From NCBI RefSeq assembly GCF_049310925.1, contig NZ_JBMERP010000009.1, forward strand, positions 12,716 through 76,715: DNA of 64,000 bases, given 5' to 3'. The position numbers and the translations under genes were made by a program. The stretch is from Virgibacillus_F sp049310925 (GTDB lineage: Bacteria > Bacillota > Bacilli > Bacillales > Amphibacillaceae). Numbering within the stretch: the first letter of the stretch is position 1; each line of letters begins with the position of its first letter. The notes below the pieces were generated by a model that ran no database searches, was not told the origin of the DNA, and saw only the letters and a program-made list of their open reading frames with translations. Of this stretch, positions 8,476 through 17,443 are shown one piece after another.

Positions 8476-8510
8476 AAGGTCAGGATCACTTTTCGTGATC
8501 CTGACCCTTC
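8474..8510 (-). terminator. Terminator of the UMF1-type transporter gene
   Basis: A perfect 12-bp stem GGTCAGGATCAC/GTGATCCTGACC with a five-base loop. The minus-strand side continues TTTCT. It lies directly after the transporter stop. Confidence 0.75.
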
Positions 8511-8512
8511 TG

Positions 8513-9823
8513 TTATTTCGGTGTAACATTAACTTCTTCTCCAGATTTTGTGCTGTTTTTTGCTTCGCTAATACCTTTATCGATATTCACAAATCGTAAC
8601 AAAATGATACCTATTACAAAAAAGACAAGCAAGGAGACAATCCCTAATCGGCTTGATCCAGTGAGCTGACCCACTAATGCAAACAGAAACGGTCCAAATA
8701 TCGCTGCAAACTTAGAGGATATACCATAGAACCCAAAGAACTCACCATGTTTATCAGCAGGCACCATACGACCAAATATAGACCTACTCAAGGATTGTGC
8801 ACCACCTTGAACAAACCCTACACATACCGCCAACAAGTAAAAGTGTAATGCTGTTGTCATGAAGTAACCTAGAATTACTATCCCAATATAGAAATATAAC
8901 GTAATCGTTAAAGCTTTTTTTGCAGTGATTTTTTTTGCAATCCATCCGAATAAAAAAGTGAATGGAATACCAACAAACTGTGTAATTAATAATGCTGCAA
9001 TTAATGAATTCTTATCTATTCCTATATCTCGCCCATAAATTGTCGCCATTTTTATAATCGTGGAAATACCATCGTTGTACATCCAAAAAGCTAAGAGAAA
9101 GATTAGTAATTGCTTGTATTTTTTAATTTCTTTAAAAGTGGAACTAACCCTTGTAAAGCCGATTGAAATATAGGATTTGTCTCGTTTGACAGGTGCCTTT
9201 TTTTCTTCTTTAATATTTCTAAGAAGTGGTAAGGAAAAAACAAACCACCAGATACCAACTGAAACAAATGATAACTGACTAGCCACAGTTGCATTTGGTA
9301 TACCAAACCATTGATATTTTAAAATCATCAGTAAATTGATTGCAAGTAAAATACCTCCGCCAATATAGCCAAAAGCGAATCCATTAGAAGAAATTCTGTC
9401 TATGTCATCTCCCTCAGCTATTTCAGGTAAAAATGCGTCATAAAAAATATTCGCACTGGAAAAACCAATTGTTCCTATTATTAATATCAGTGATGCAAAT
9501 ATATAATCACCTTCACCAACAAAACCCAATAAGACACTCGCTATTATTCCCATAAAGGCAAAAAAGCGTAAAAACTTTTTCTTAGCAGCTGAATAGTCAC
9601 TTATTGCACCAAGAAATGGCGCAATAATGGCAACAATTAAAACCGCAATAGATTGTGAATAACCCCAGTAACTAGTTGCCAAAGATTGGTCTAATCCCGC
9701 TGCTGCAACATCATAGTAAAATATAGGCAATACCGCTGCCATTATAGTAGTTGAAAAAGCAGAGTTTCCGAAATCATATAGCATCCAACTATAAACTGTT
9801 TTCTTTTTCATTCGTTTGGACAC
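8513..9823 (-). CDS. MFS transporter, UMF1/YxiO (Atg22-like) family
   Basis: A 436-residue integral membrane protein with about 12 hydrophobic helices. The N-terminus WMLYDFGNSAFSTTIMAAVLP and the motif FLGAISDYSAAKKKFL after helix 2 are typical of the UMF1/Atg22-related branch of the major facilitator superfamily, which includes B. subtilis YxiO. A second family-like segment is QGGAQSLSRSIFGRMVP between helices. The bacterial substrate is unknown. The start ATG is preceded by AAAAGGGGTG. The chemoreceptor gene lies 56 bases upstream in the same direction; no terminator separates them, so they might be co-transcribed. Confidence 0.85.
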   Translation of the reverse strand: MSKRMKKKTVYSWMLYDFGNSAFSTTIMAAVLPIFYYDVAAAGLDQSLATSYWGYSQSIAVLIVAIIAPFLGAISDYSAAKKKFLRFFAFMGIIASVLLGFVGEGDYIFASLILIIGTIGFSSANIFYDAFLPEIAEGDDIDRISSNGFAFGYIGGGILLAINLLMILKYQWFGIPNATVASQLSFVSVGIWWFVFSLPLLRNIKEEKKAPVKRDKSYISIGFTRVSSTFKEIKKYKQLLIFLLAFWMYNDGISTIIKMATIYGRDIGIDKNSLIAALLITQFVGIPFTFLFGWIAKKITAKKALTITLYFYIGIVILGYFMTTALHFYLLAVCVGFVQGGAQSLSRSIFGRMVPADKHGEFFGFYGISSKFAAIFGPFLFALVGQLTGSSRLGIVSLLVFFVIGIILLRFVNIDKGISEAKNSTKSGEEVNVTPK

Positions 9824-9879
9824 CCCTTTTCCAGGTTAAGCTTTAATAGTAATTAAATAATTTGATAAGATGTAATTTA

Positions 9880-11343
9880 TCAGATACTTTCTAAGGAAGC
9901 TGCAGTTTGATTTGTATTTTCTATAGCACTTGTTAATTTTGTCATACGCTCAACCTGCTGATCTAATACTGCTTCTAGTTGTTGGATAGTCGCAGTTGTC
10001 TCTTCAATAACACCTGCCAAAGCATCAATCGCCCCATCTATTGTTTCAGAAGAAGTTTCAATCTCTTTCGCCTGTTTTGCCAAATGACCTAAATATTTGA
10101 TAAAATTGATCAACTGATTTGTAATTTTTTCAAAGTCTGACTTTGTTTGATATACGTTTTGCGTACTGTCATGCAGCTGCTGTTTATTGGTGTTAACCTG
10201 CAATTGGGCTTCTAGTGCATCAGATTCTATTATGGTAAGGTTCTTCCGAATCTGCTTAGCTGTTGATTGAGAAACTTCTGCAAGCTTACGAACTTCACCG
10301 GCGACTACTGCAAATCCTTTACCCGAGTCTCCAGCTCTTGCTGCTTCAATACTTGCATTTAATGCCAACAAATTTGTTTGTTCGGCAATTTCTTGGATCT
10401 TCGAAGTAAACACACTGTTTTCATGCATTTTCTTTACCAAATTCTCCATATTATGATTTAAACCTTCAAACGAGTGATAAAATCCATCCATCATGTTTGC
10501 CAGTGAGTCCATTGATTTTTGACCAGACATTGATAGTTCCTTTAATTCTTCTCCATCAGCAGTACTTTTAACAAATGAACTGGACATTTTTGTTAAAAGT
10601 TTTTTTGTACTATCTGTTGTCACTGTTATGTCGGATGCAGTTTCCGCTTGAGATTGGCTTGTCGCAGCAATTTCTTGAAATGCAATTCTCATCTCACGCA
10701 ATGATTCTGAATTAGAATTGCTTTCCTGTTCCAAAATAGACATTTGTGTTTTGACATTATTAGCTCCTGCCTGAACAGTTTGCGTTAACCTTAACTGTTC
10801 TTCACCCTTACTTTCACTTTCAGCCAAAGCAGACTGGGCACTTTCCAAAAGTCTTCTTGCAACACGTACCTGGATAAACAAGACAACAAACACTAAGATA
10901 AAAAATACAATCGTAATGGCTGTGGCACGTGTATCAAAACCAATTACTTCTCCCTTTTCAATTACAAAAAAAACGAGTAGGGATAACCCTAAAACACCAC
11001 CAGTTACTAAAACTGCTAGAGAGAGTGAGATAGCAGCTACAGCTAAAACATAAAATGTGAAGAGCATATTTGTAACATAATCTGAACTTAAAATAATGAT
11101 AAACGCTATACTCGTTAAGCTAACAATTGCTATATAAGGAATCGCTTTCATAAATATTCGTTTAAACTGGAATAGTCCAATAACCCCTAGACAAATTGCA
11201 CCTCCAAGTCCTATGGAAACTATGTTGATGATTGGTGCTCCAACAACAACTTCAGCACCGACACCAAGAAAAATTGAAAATAGTAGGATATAAATAAGTA
11301 CCTGATTTTGTCTTTCCATCATTGAACGACTGTTTTCTTCCAT
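9880..11343 (-). CDS. Methyl-accepting chemotaxis protein with polytopic N-terminus, no HAMP
   Basis: A 487-residue chemoreceptor. Residues about 12-165 contain roughly six hydrophobic helices with very short loops. Residues about 170-487 are the cytoplasmic coiled-coil signalling domain, with the tip sequence EIAEQTNLLALNASIEAARAG followed by GFAVVAGEVRKLAE. No periplasmic ligand domain or HAMP domain is seen, so sensing probably occurs in or near the membrane. It should couple to CheA/CheW and so implies a motile organism. The ATG follows AAGGGGGAAAAGGA. It may share a transcript with the downstream UMF1-type transporter. Confidence 0.92.
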   Translation of the reverse strand: MEENSRSMMERQNQVLIYILLFSIFLGVGAEVVVGAPIINIVSIGLGGAICLGVIGLFQFKRIFMKAIPYIAIVSLTSIAFIIILSSDYVTNMLFTFYVLAVAAISLSLAVLVTGGVLGLSLLVFFVIEKGEVIGFDTRATAITIVFFILVFVVLFIQVRVARRLLESAQSALAESESKGEEQLRLTQTVQAGANNVKTQMSILEQESNSNSESLREMRIAFQEIAATSQSQAETASDITVTTDSTKKLLTKMSSSFVKSTADGEELKELSMSGQKSMDSLANMMDGFYHSFEGLNHNMENLVKKMHENSVFTSKIQEIAEQTNLLALNASIEAARAGDSGKGFAVVAGEVRKLAEVSQSTAKQIRKNLTIIESDALEAQLQVNTNKQQLHDSTQNVYQTKSDFEKITNQLINFIKYLGHLAKQAKEIETSSETIDGAIDALAGVIEETTATIQQLEAVLDQQVERMTKLTSAIENTNQTAASLESI

Positions 11344-11425
11344 TCCTTTTCCCCCTTTTTCACATTAAATTCATTAAAAATGCCCTACCCACTAAAGGCA
11401 AGGCAATTAATCTAAGTTTTATAAT

Positions 11426-11659
11426 TTATTCCCATATAAAATGTTTGTAGGCTTTGCTTAACCGGTGAAACTCTTCCTTTTCTCCATTTTCCAAAGAATA
11501 ATTTATTGCTTGTTCGAGATGTTTTTTATTCCATTGGAAACAAAGCTCGTCTAGTAATAGTCTGGATACAAGTTTAAATTCAAACGAAATTTCTCGTTTT
11601 GCTTTCAGTGGTTTTCCATCATATCGACAGTATCGATAAAAAATCTTTTGTTTTTTCAT
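11426..11659 (-). CDS. Small IDEAL-domain protein
   Basis: A 77-residue basic protein. I chose the ATG at 11659 because AAGGGGGC lies nine bases upstream; a longer reading at 11719 has no ribosome site. The C-terminal 45 residues (LLLDELCFQWNKKHLEQAI, then EEFHRLSKAYKHF) fit the IDEAL domain, a short helical module found in several Bacillaceae proteins of unknown or regulatory function. The gene lies 82 bases upstream of the chemoreceptor in the same direction. No enzymatic motif is present. The domain assignment is by eye and should be treated as probable. Confidence 0.65.
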   Translation of the reverse strand: MKKQKIFYRYCRYDGKPLKAKREISFEFKLVSRLLLDELCFQWNKKHLEQAINYSLENGEKEEFHRLSKAYKHFIWE

Positions 11660-11896
11660 GGAACTTGCCCCCTTGTTCCTTTTTTCTATTATCCTAAATG
11701 TTTGGAATAATTGCAACAAAAAATAATAATTATTTCAAAAAAATCCTGTTTTGGTCGAGCGAAACTTAATTAGCTAACCACAATAGATATAACCACATGC
11801 TTGAATGTTTCTCTAGACTCATGACACACTACTTTGGTAGACTATTATAGCTATTATTAATTGATCTCAAACCCAGAACATAAACGGAGGACCCTC

Positions 11897-12760
11897 ATGA
11901 CACATTCGGAAAACTTGAAAAAGGGCGAGAAAGGTGCTTGGATTAGCATTTTTGCTTACCTTATTTTATCTGTAACTAAACTAATCGTAGCCTATTTTGG
12001 GAATTCAGAAGCATTACGAGCAGATGGGTTAAATAATTCAACGGATGTTATTGCATCTATAGCCGTGTTGATTGGTTTAAAAATATCCAGAAAACCAGCA
12101 GATAATGATCATCACTATGGGCATTATCGTGCAGAAACAGTAGCTTCTTTGTTCGCTGCCTTTATTATGATTTCAGTTGGGATTCAAGTGATTTACGATA
12201 CAATCCGTAAACTTTGGCTTGGGGAAGTAACTGAACCGGACCCTATAACTGCCTGGACTGCACTGGGTGCTGCTGTGATTATGTATGGTATCTACAAATA
12301 CAATGTAAGCTTAGCAAAAGAGATTGAAAGTCCAGGTCTCCACGCAGCTGCACAGGATAATAAATCGGATGCCTTCGTTAGTTTAGGAGCATTTGTCGGG
12401 ATAGTGGGGGCACAGTTTGGTTTGTACTGGTTGGATCCTATCGCAGGTCTAGTTGTAGGCTTGATTATATGTAAAACAGCATGGGATATCTTTAAAGATT
12501 CAACACATGCACTTACCGACGGTTTCGATGCAAAGTTTTTATTTAAAATAAAAAAAAGCATCGCCAGAGTAAATGGTGTTAAAGAGGTCAAGGATATAAA
12601 AGGCCGCGTCCACGGTAATCAGTCCTTTATCGATATAATTATTTTGGTGGATCCTGATTTGACTGTTAAAGCAGGCCATGACATAACAGTTCACGTTGAG
12701 AATTTACTAGCTCAAAAACATAATATATACTACGCACACATTCACATTGAGCCTTATTAA
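11897..12760 (+). CDS. Cation diffusion facilitator (Zn/Fe/Mn efflux)
   Basis: A 287-residue CDF transporter. The ATG at 11897 has GGAGG six bases upstream; an earlier in-frame TTG lacks one. The protein has six predicted helices. Metal-site motifs are visible in helix 2 (ADGLNNSTDVIAS), after helix 3 (HHYGHYRAETVAS) and in helix 5 (DNKSDAFVS, where D/N and D are the site-A residues). The C-terminal domain of about 90 residues includes VHGNQSFIDIII and the His-rich end YYAHIHIEPY. It exports divalent metal in exchange for protons at the cell membrane. Metal specificity cannot be read from the sequence. Single-gene unit. Confidence 0.93.
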   Translation: MTHSENLKKGEKGAWISIFAYLILSVTKLIVAYFGNSEALRADGLNNSTDVIASIAVLIGLKISRKPADNDHHYGHYRAETVASLFAAFIMISVGIQVIYDTIRKLWLGEVTEPDPITAWTALGAAVIMYGIYKYNVSLAKEIESPGLHAAAQDNKSDAFVSLGAFVGIVGAQFGLYWLDPIAGLVVGLIICKTAWDIFKDSTHALTDGFDAKFLFKIKKSIARVNGVKEVKDIKGRVHGNQSFIDIIILVDPDLTVKAGHDITVHVENLLAQKHNIYYAHIHIEPY

Positions 12761-12764
12761 ATGT

Positions 12765-12848
12765 ACAACACATCGTTAAGTCTAATGCTGAAATCCTTAG
12801 TTGTACTTATGCAGTAAGAAAGGATTTACACTTTCTTACCTACCTAAA
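12765..12848 (+). repeat. Dispersed ~80-bp AT-rich repeat, copy c
   Basis: A diverged copy that keeps CCTTAGTTGTACTTATGCAG and the AGAAAGG..ACTTTCTTACC inverted pair. It lies right after the CDF gene stop and before the acetyltransferase terminator. Confidence 0.6.
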
Positions 12849-12886
12849 AAAAAGAAGCTAAAAGATAAAATCACCTTCTAGCTTCT
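12846..12886 (-). terminator. Terminator of the acetyltransferase gene
   Basis: AGAAGCTA/TAGCTTCT stem with a long loop, followed by eight T residues on the minus strand. The stem includes the stop codon of the gene. Confidence 0.75.
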
Positions 12887-13423
12887 ACTTTTATTTGTTA
12901 AACCTGCTAACAAATCATCTATACTTTTCCAACCATATGCCGTCTCCTGATACGTTCCCTCACCTATGGTCGTTTCTTCTACACCGATAGGTTCTGCCAG
13001 GCATCTTTCGTAAAACCTGCTTGATGGGTTCTGTTTTAGCACCCATACAAGAATTGATGTATTTCCTTTTGACTTCATGTCCTCTGCAAATACCTGCAAT
13101 AATTTTACACCTAAACCTAAACGTTGAAATTCGTCCAACAAATAGATTGTATAAATTTCACTATCGAAGTTAAACCGTTTTGTTCTTTCAGGACCACCAT
13201 TTACAAAGCCCACGATTTGTTTTTCGTTATGAACTACATAGGTGCATTGATCTTCCTTCTGTAATTTCAAAACGGTTTGCCATAAGGCCAATCGATTTTC
13301 GTACGTTATATTTGATATATCTTTTTCATTTAACAATTCTTTATAAGTACTTTTCCAACTATTAATATGTATGTTAGCTATTGCCTCTGCATCCTCATAC
13401 TCTGCTTTTCTTGTATAATACAT
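12878..13423 (-). CDS. GNAT-family N-acetyltransferase
   Basis: A 181-residue protein with the GNAT fold. The N-terminal beta-alpha segment is RKAEYEDAEAIANIHINSWK. The acetyl-CoA pyrophosphate-binding region is DEFQRLGLGVKLLQVF (consensus Q/R-x-x-G-x-G/A), followed by WVLKQNPSSRFYER. It transfers an acetyl group from acetyl-CoA to an amine of unknown identity. I prefer the ATG at 13423, behind GGGGG, to a TTG five codons earlier. It follows the azlCD genes in the same direction after about 45 bases and may be read with them. Confidence 0.88.
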   Translation of the reverse strand: MYYTRKAEYEDAEAIANIHINSWKSTYKELLNEKDISNITYENRLALWQTVLKLQKEDQCTYVVHNEKQIVGFVNGGPERTKRFNFDSEIYTIYLLDEFQRLGLGVKLLQVFAEDMKSKGNTSILVWVLKQNPSSRFYERCLAEPIGVEETTIGEGTYQETAYGWKSIDDLLAGLTNKSRS

Positions 13424-13469
13424 GTCTCGAGCCCCCAAGTAAAATCCTCTTTCTATTGAAAAATAAACG

Positions 13470-13763
13470 TTATAAACTCATAATGAATACTGTTGCAATA
13501 GCACCTACTACTACCAAAATGATATTCAGTCCAAAATAAGCCAGGATGATTGCAACAACGCCACCAATAATTCCAATATGTGGATGCTCTGGCCGAACCA
13601 ATAAAATACCTGGAAAGATCAAGGCCCCAAGTGCGGCATAAGGAATAGCATTTAACCAGCGATTAAGCCAATCAGGAAAATTTATTCGATCCACAATATA
13701 GGCTGGTATAATTCTGGGAATCATTGTCGCTAAAGACATTCCAATAATAATTGCAATTATCAT
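13470..13763 (-). CDS. azlD: Branched-chain amino acid exporter small subunit AzlD
   Basis: A 97-residue protein with about three to four hydrophobic helices and the AzlD signature IPRIIPAYIVDRINFPDWLNR near residue 15-35. With AzlC it forms a membrane exporter for branched-chain amino acids and analogues, known from azaleucine resistance in B. subtilis. The ATG overlaps the azlC stop by four bases, which implies translational coupling and an equal-stoichiometry complex. Confidence 0.9.
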   Translation of the reverse strand: MIIAIIIGMSLATMIPRIIPAYIVDRINFPDWLNRWLNAIPYAALGALIFPGILLVRPEHPHIGIIGGVVAIILAYFGLNIILVVVGAIATVFIMSL

Positions 13764-14488
13764 TTCGGATCCTCCTTAAGCAAGAAAATCCCACTTGCTG
13801 CACCAATAACTGTACCTGCTACTATTGCCCATCCTTCACTCGTAAATTGACTGAATAGAACATTGATTAGTATTGCAAATACAGCGATCAATCCAACTCT
13901 TTTCTCCTTTTTGACAGAAGGAATCAGTAAACCGACAAACATAGCATATAATGCAATACCCATGCTTTGGCTCAGTTGAGATGGAATAACTTCACCCAAT
14001 ACTCCCCCTAAAAATGAACCCACAATCCATGAAAAATAAGCAGTAAGAATTAATGCAGTATAAAACAATACTCCCTTTTCTTTTTTAGCTTCTGTAGGAT
14101 GTAGTGAGGACATTGCAAACGTCTCATCAGTCAACCCCAATGATAAAGGAACTTTAGCATTTAGTCCAATTCCCCGGAGTCTGTTCATAAAGGACAAACT
14201 CATAACAAAATGCCTAAAGTTTAATACCAGAGTAGCGATAACAATTTCTAAAAAACCCGATCCCGCAGCAATCATATTAACAGCCATAAATTGGCTCGCA
14301 CCTGCAAATACAAAGACACTCATTAACGTTAATTCCGTTAGGGTCATGCCTGCCTGCCTTGCAAGAACGCCATATGTAATTGCAATTGGTAAATACCCCA
14401 GCATAATGGGCAAACCAACTGCTATACCTTTTTGGATCATTTGCATTGAAGGGGATAATTCTCTTTTGCTGATTGAATTTGTTGCCAT
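13760..14488 (-). CDS. azlC: Branched-chain amino acid exporter large subunit AzlC
   Basis: A 242-residue membrane protein. Family features are the N-terminal GIAVGLPIMLGYLPIAITYGVLARQAG, the FVFAGASQFMAV segment and LNFRHFVMSLSF. It is the larger subunit of the AzlCD exporter. GGGGG precedes the ATG. No Lrp-type regulator gene (azlB) is adjacent, unlike the B. subtilis azl operon. Upstream is about 370 bases without a gene, largely a dispersed repeat. Confidence 0.92.
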   Translation of the reverse strand: MATNSISKRELSPSMQMIQKGIAVGLPIMLGYLPIAITYGVLARQAGMTLTELTLMSVFVFAGASQFMAVNMIAAGSGFLEIVIATLVLNFRHFVMSLSFMNRLRGIGLNAKVPLSLGLTDETFAMSSLHPTEAKKEKGVLFYTALILTAYFSWIVGSFLGGVLGEVIPSQLSQSMGIALYAMFVGLLIPSVKKEKRVGLIAVFAILINVLFSQFTSEGWAIVAGTVIGAASGIFLLKEDPK

Positions 14489-14568
14489 CTTATTCTACCC
14501 CCTCAAAAATGAAAATTTAGATAAGTATATACTACTTTTTTGAATTTAAAAAGAAATTTGTTTAGGAA

Positions 14569-14782
14569 CAAAAGCGCAAGCGCCCTGGGTAGAGACGTAC
14601 GGACTGGACTGAGCCGCAGGAGATAAAGGAAACATACCCCTGCAATAGGGGTATGCCGACGTTGGACGGCAAGTCCGCTTTTAGTCGGCCCTCCTCTGGG
14701 GAAGGAAGCCGATGTTGACTTATCGTACGAAGGCGAGGGAAGTCTCGCTAGTCTCTGGGCGCTGGAGCTGGACGTGGCTGTT
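14569..14782. repeat. GCGC-ended structured intergenic repeat, copy 1
   Basis: It runs from AAAAGCGCAAGCGCCC to GGGCGCTGGAGCTGGACGT; the ends pair through GCGCC/GGCGC. Inner hairpins include ATACCCCTGCAATAGGGGTAT and repeated GACTT/AAGTC-type pairs. Elements with these ends are, to my knowledge, widespread between genes in Bacillaceae. No ORF is credible. A second, reversed relative lies at 42.36-42.52 kb. Confidence 0.75.
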
Positions 14783-14832
14783 TATGTACCATGGTTATCC
14801 ACAGCCTGTAATTTTATAGTTTCTAAGCAGCA

Positions 14833-14862
14833 TAAAAGGTCAGCCAATGGTTGGCTGACCTT
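14833..14862 (-). terminator. Terminator after the BtuF-like gene
   Basis: AAGGTCAGCCAA/TTGGCTGACCTT perfect stem with a three-base loop and TTTTA on the minus strand. Confidence 0.9.
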
Positions 14863-14864
14863 GA

Positions 14865-15629
14865 TTAAGAAATGATACTTTCTAACTTACGTAATCCCTC
14901 AAGCAATCTTGGAGAAGGCCTACAATATAGTGACTCTTCCAAGACATGTATGTTGCCAGACTTTACGGCTTTCATCTGATCCCAATTTGGTCTTTTCATT
15001 ATAAGTTCTGGTCGCATTTTTTCTTCTTTAACACCAACCCAAACCATGCATATATGATCTGGGTCTTTTTTTCTAACGGTTTCCCAATTGGTCTGAAAAC
15101 TTGCAACATTTTCTTCTTCAAATACATTAGTTGCTCCTATAAGCGCGCTTAATTCCGTGAGCCAGTTTAAACCACCCGGAGTAAAAACAGGTTTTGGCCA
15201 CCACTCCCAATAAAGCGTTGGTTGGACTAATCTATGCTTTGCATTCAAACGGAATTCATCAATCGCGTGGCGGAATTTTTTTGCCATCTCGGAACCTAAT
15301 TGAGGGAAGTTTAAAGCAGATCCAATTTCTCTGATATCCGATTCGATTTCTTCAAGAGTGTTGGGGTTTAAAATTATATATGGTAAACCATAATTGTCCA
15401 GTGCCTCAATGTTTTTTTCCATCCCTGGGACACTTAAGGATGCTAAGACAAGATCAGGTTTAAGCTTTGCTACTTTATCCATATCTATTGATAAGTCAGG
15501 TCCAACACGTGGTAATTGGTTTACTTCTTCCGGCCAATCCGAAAAGTTATCTACTCCAACCAGTAATTCTGTTTTACCTAAATAAGCAACAACCTCTGTA
15601 TTACTCGGACAAATAGACACAATTCTCAT
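14865..15629 (-). CDS. BtuF/FhuD-type substrate-binding-fold protein without signal peptide
   Basis: A 254-residue protein of the periplasmic-binding-protein type III fold. The start MRIVSICPSNTEVVAYLG, the segment VGVDNFSDWPEEVNQLPRVGP and LKPDLVLASLSV are typical of cobalamin- and haem-type binding proteins. There is no signal sequence or lipobox, so the mature fold begins at residue 1 and the protein should be cytoplasmic. No permease or ATPase gene is adjacent. It is followed upstream by a methionine aminopeptidase gene only 24 bases away, so the two probably form an operon. A transport role in the usual sense is unlikely; its ligand is unknown. Confidence 0.8.
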   Translation of the reverse strand: MRIVSICPSNTEVVAYLGKTELLVGVDNFSDWPEEVNQLPRVGPDLSIDMDKVAKLKPDLVLASLSVPGMEKNIEALDNYGLPYIILNPNTLEEIESDIREIGSALNFPQLGSEMAKKFRHAIDEFRLNAKHRLVQPTLYWEWWPKPVFTPGGLNWLTELSALIGATNVFEEENVASFQTNWETVRKKDPDHICMVWVGVKEEKMRPELIMKRPNWDQMKAVKSGNIHVLEESLYCRPSPRLLEGLRKLESIIS

Positions 15630-15653
15630 AGCGAACTCCCCCTAAAATGGTAG

Positions 15654-16412
15654 CTACCTTTCTTCACCTTGATCGGTAATCAGTAACGGGCCATCCTTTG
15701 TAATGACAATGGTGTGTTCATACTGAACGGAACGGCCACCATCTGTTGTTCGTGCAGTCCAATTATTAGCATCCATTTTGCTTTTCCAAGTGCCCTCGTT
15801 AATCATAGGTTCAATTGTCACGACCATTCCTTCTTTTAAACGAACACCTTTGTCGGGTAAACCAAAGTGTGGAATGTGAGGCTCTTCGTGAATAGTTGGC
15901 CCAATACCATGACCGGTAAAATCCCGAACAACTGAAAATCCTTCATCCTCGGCATATGTTTGAATTGCATGGCCGATATCGCCAATCCTACTGCCAGCCT
16001 GGGCTTTTTCTATACCTTTGTATAATGCCTTTCTCGTTACTTCCATCAACCTTTGGCCAACTTGATCAACATTTCCAACTGTATATGTCCATGCGGAATC
16101 AGCTAAACCTCCATTTAAATTAACAACCATATCAATTGTTACGATATCACCGTCTACCAGTTTTTCTTCTCTTGGGAAGCCATGACAAATCTCGTCGTTT
16201 ACAGATGCACAGATGGCATACGGATACCCACTGAACCCTTTTTGTTCAGGAGTAGCTACGTGCTTAGCCAAATACTTTTCGACGAATGTATCAATTTCCA
16301 TAGTGGTTATCCCGGGTTTTATCATTTTTGCAATTTCTTTATGTGTTTGAACGAGTAATTTGCCAGCCTCTTGCATCATTTCAATTTCCCGTTTACTTTT
16401 TCGCGTTATCAT
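15654..16412 (-). CDS. map: Methionine aminopeptidase, type I
   Basis: A 252-residue enzyme that removes the initiator methionine from nascent proteins. All five metal ligands are visible: D94 and D105 (VTIDMVVNLNGGLADS), H168 (TGHGIGPTIHEEPH), E201 (VTIEPMI) and E232 (YEHTIVIT); H77 and H175 complete the active site. The usual copy in Bacillus sits in the ribosomal-protein cluster. This one stands with a BtuF-like gene, so it may be the second copy (YflG-like in B. subtilis). An AAGGAAG ribosome site precedes ATG. Confidence 0.93.
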   Translation of the reverse strand: MITRKSKREIEMMQEAGKLLVQTHKEIAKMIKPGITTMEIDTFVEKYLAKHVATPEQKGFSGYPYAICASVNDEICHGFPREEKLVDGDIVTIDMVVNLNGGLADSAWTYTVGNVDQVGQRLMEVTRKALYKGIEKAQAGSRIGDIGHAIQTYAEDEGFSVVRDFTGHGIGPTIHEEPHIPHFGLPDKGVRLKEGMVVTIEPMINEGTWKSKMDANNWTARTTDGGRSVQYEHTIVITKDGPLLITDQGEER

Positions 16413-16527
16413 TAACTTCTTCCTTTCAACAATAATTATATCTAGGGTATTTTAGTAAATTTAATTTTATGCACCCACTAGTTTATCATATTTTTATGTA
16501 AATTTGATTGTTTATGTTCATACTGCG

Positions 16528-16567
16528 GCAAAAAGGCATGCAGAAAGTATAATCCTTCTTGCATGCC
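16528..16567 (-). terminator. Terminator of the short-chain reductase gene
   Basis: GGCATGCA..TGCATGCC stem, followed by TTTTT on the minus strand. It lies about 55 bases after the stop. Confidence 0.8.
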
Positions 16568-16620
16568 AGGATATGGGTATAGTCAGAATTAGGATGACCC
16601 AACCTCACGATGTTCCAAAG

Positions 16621-17379
16621 TTAAAAGTAATCACTTACATTATAAATCTTTCCATTTTCAATACTACCTTCATCGTTAAGGATATCAACCAGGATTCCTG
16701 CGACAGCATCTGTTCCTTTGAGCTTGTTGTCTTTCTTATACGCTATAAATGTGTTTACATCAATAAATGATTGCTTAGATGTTGAACGAATCTTTTCCTG
16801 CATTTCGGTGTCCATAATACCAGGACTAAAAGCAATTACTTTATTTCCTGTTTTTAATTCTTCCTGCTCGAGTGCCACTGTCTCAGTATATCGGTTAATA
16901 CTAGCTTTTGAACTGCAATAAGCACTCCAACCATAAATCGGACGTTCTGCTGCACCCGAAGTGATGGTAACACCTATCATCGTTACTTCAGTTTCAGTTG
17001 ATTCTTTTAAAAATAGATTCGTTAAAACCATAGGTGCTATAGAGTTCACTTGCATATGATAAGCAAGATCATTACTTTTAATGATCATTGAAGGATCAAT
17101 TGGATCCAATACCGCGGCATTATTAACGAGGTATAGAGTTGTTAAATTATCAGTAAAGACTTCATTCTTTATTTTCTCAAATGTATTTTCAATTTCAACA
17201 ACATTACTCAAGTCGCATGTAAAGTGAGTAAAAGTTACATTGTTAGATTTCGCATAATTGGCTAATTCAGTTGAATCTGTACGCGCAATACCAATTACAT
17301 GAATCCCTGATTCCAATAAATATTTAGCAATAGACTCTCCAAGTCCTCGTGATGTTCCAGTGATAATCGCATACTTCAT
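16621..17379 (-). CDS. Short-chain dehydrogenase/reductase, YueD/benzil-reductase-like
   Basis: A 252-residue classical SDR. Motifs are the NADP-binding TGTSRGLG near residue 8, NNAAV (about 90), the catalytic Ser in VTITSGAAERP, and YCSSK (catalytic Tyr and Lys). The overall pattern, including the SPGIMDTEMQ segment, matches YueD-type sepiapterin/benzil reductases, which reduce carbonyls with NADPH. The physiological substrate is unknown. AAGGAGG precedes the ATG. Single-gene unit with its own terminator. Confidence 0.88.
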   Translation of the reverse strand: MKYAIITGTSRGLGESIAKYLLESGIHVIGIARTDSTELANYAKSNNVTFTHFTCDLSNVVEIENTFEKIKNEVFTDNLTTLYLVNNAAVLDPIDPSMIIKSNDLAYHMQVNSIAPMVLTNLFLKESTETEVTMIGVTITSGAAERPIYGWSAYCSSKASINRYTETVALEQEELKTGNKVIAFSPGIMDTEMQEKIRSTSKQSFIDVNTFIAYKKDNKLKGTDAVAGILVDILNDEGSIENGKIYNVSDYF

Positions 17380-17443
17380 GTAAAATCCTCCTTAGATGTC
17401 ATTATCTATTAATACCCCATTTTCAATTAGAAAAAACTCTACA

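Noticed and set aside
14805..14838. Another copy of the ~80-bp AT-rich repeat
   Set aside because: Only GTTTCTAAGCAGCATAAAAG resembles the end of the repeat in reverse; too short to count.
16504..16770. 88-codon plus-strand ORF
   Set aside because: No ribosome site; it overlaps the short-chain reductase gene and its terminator.
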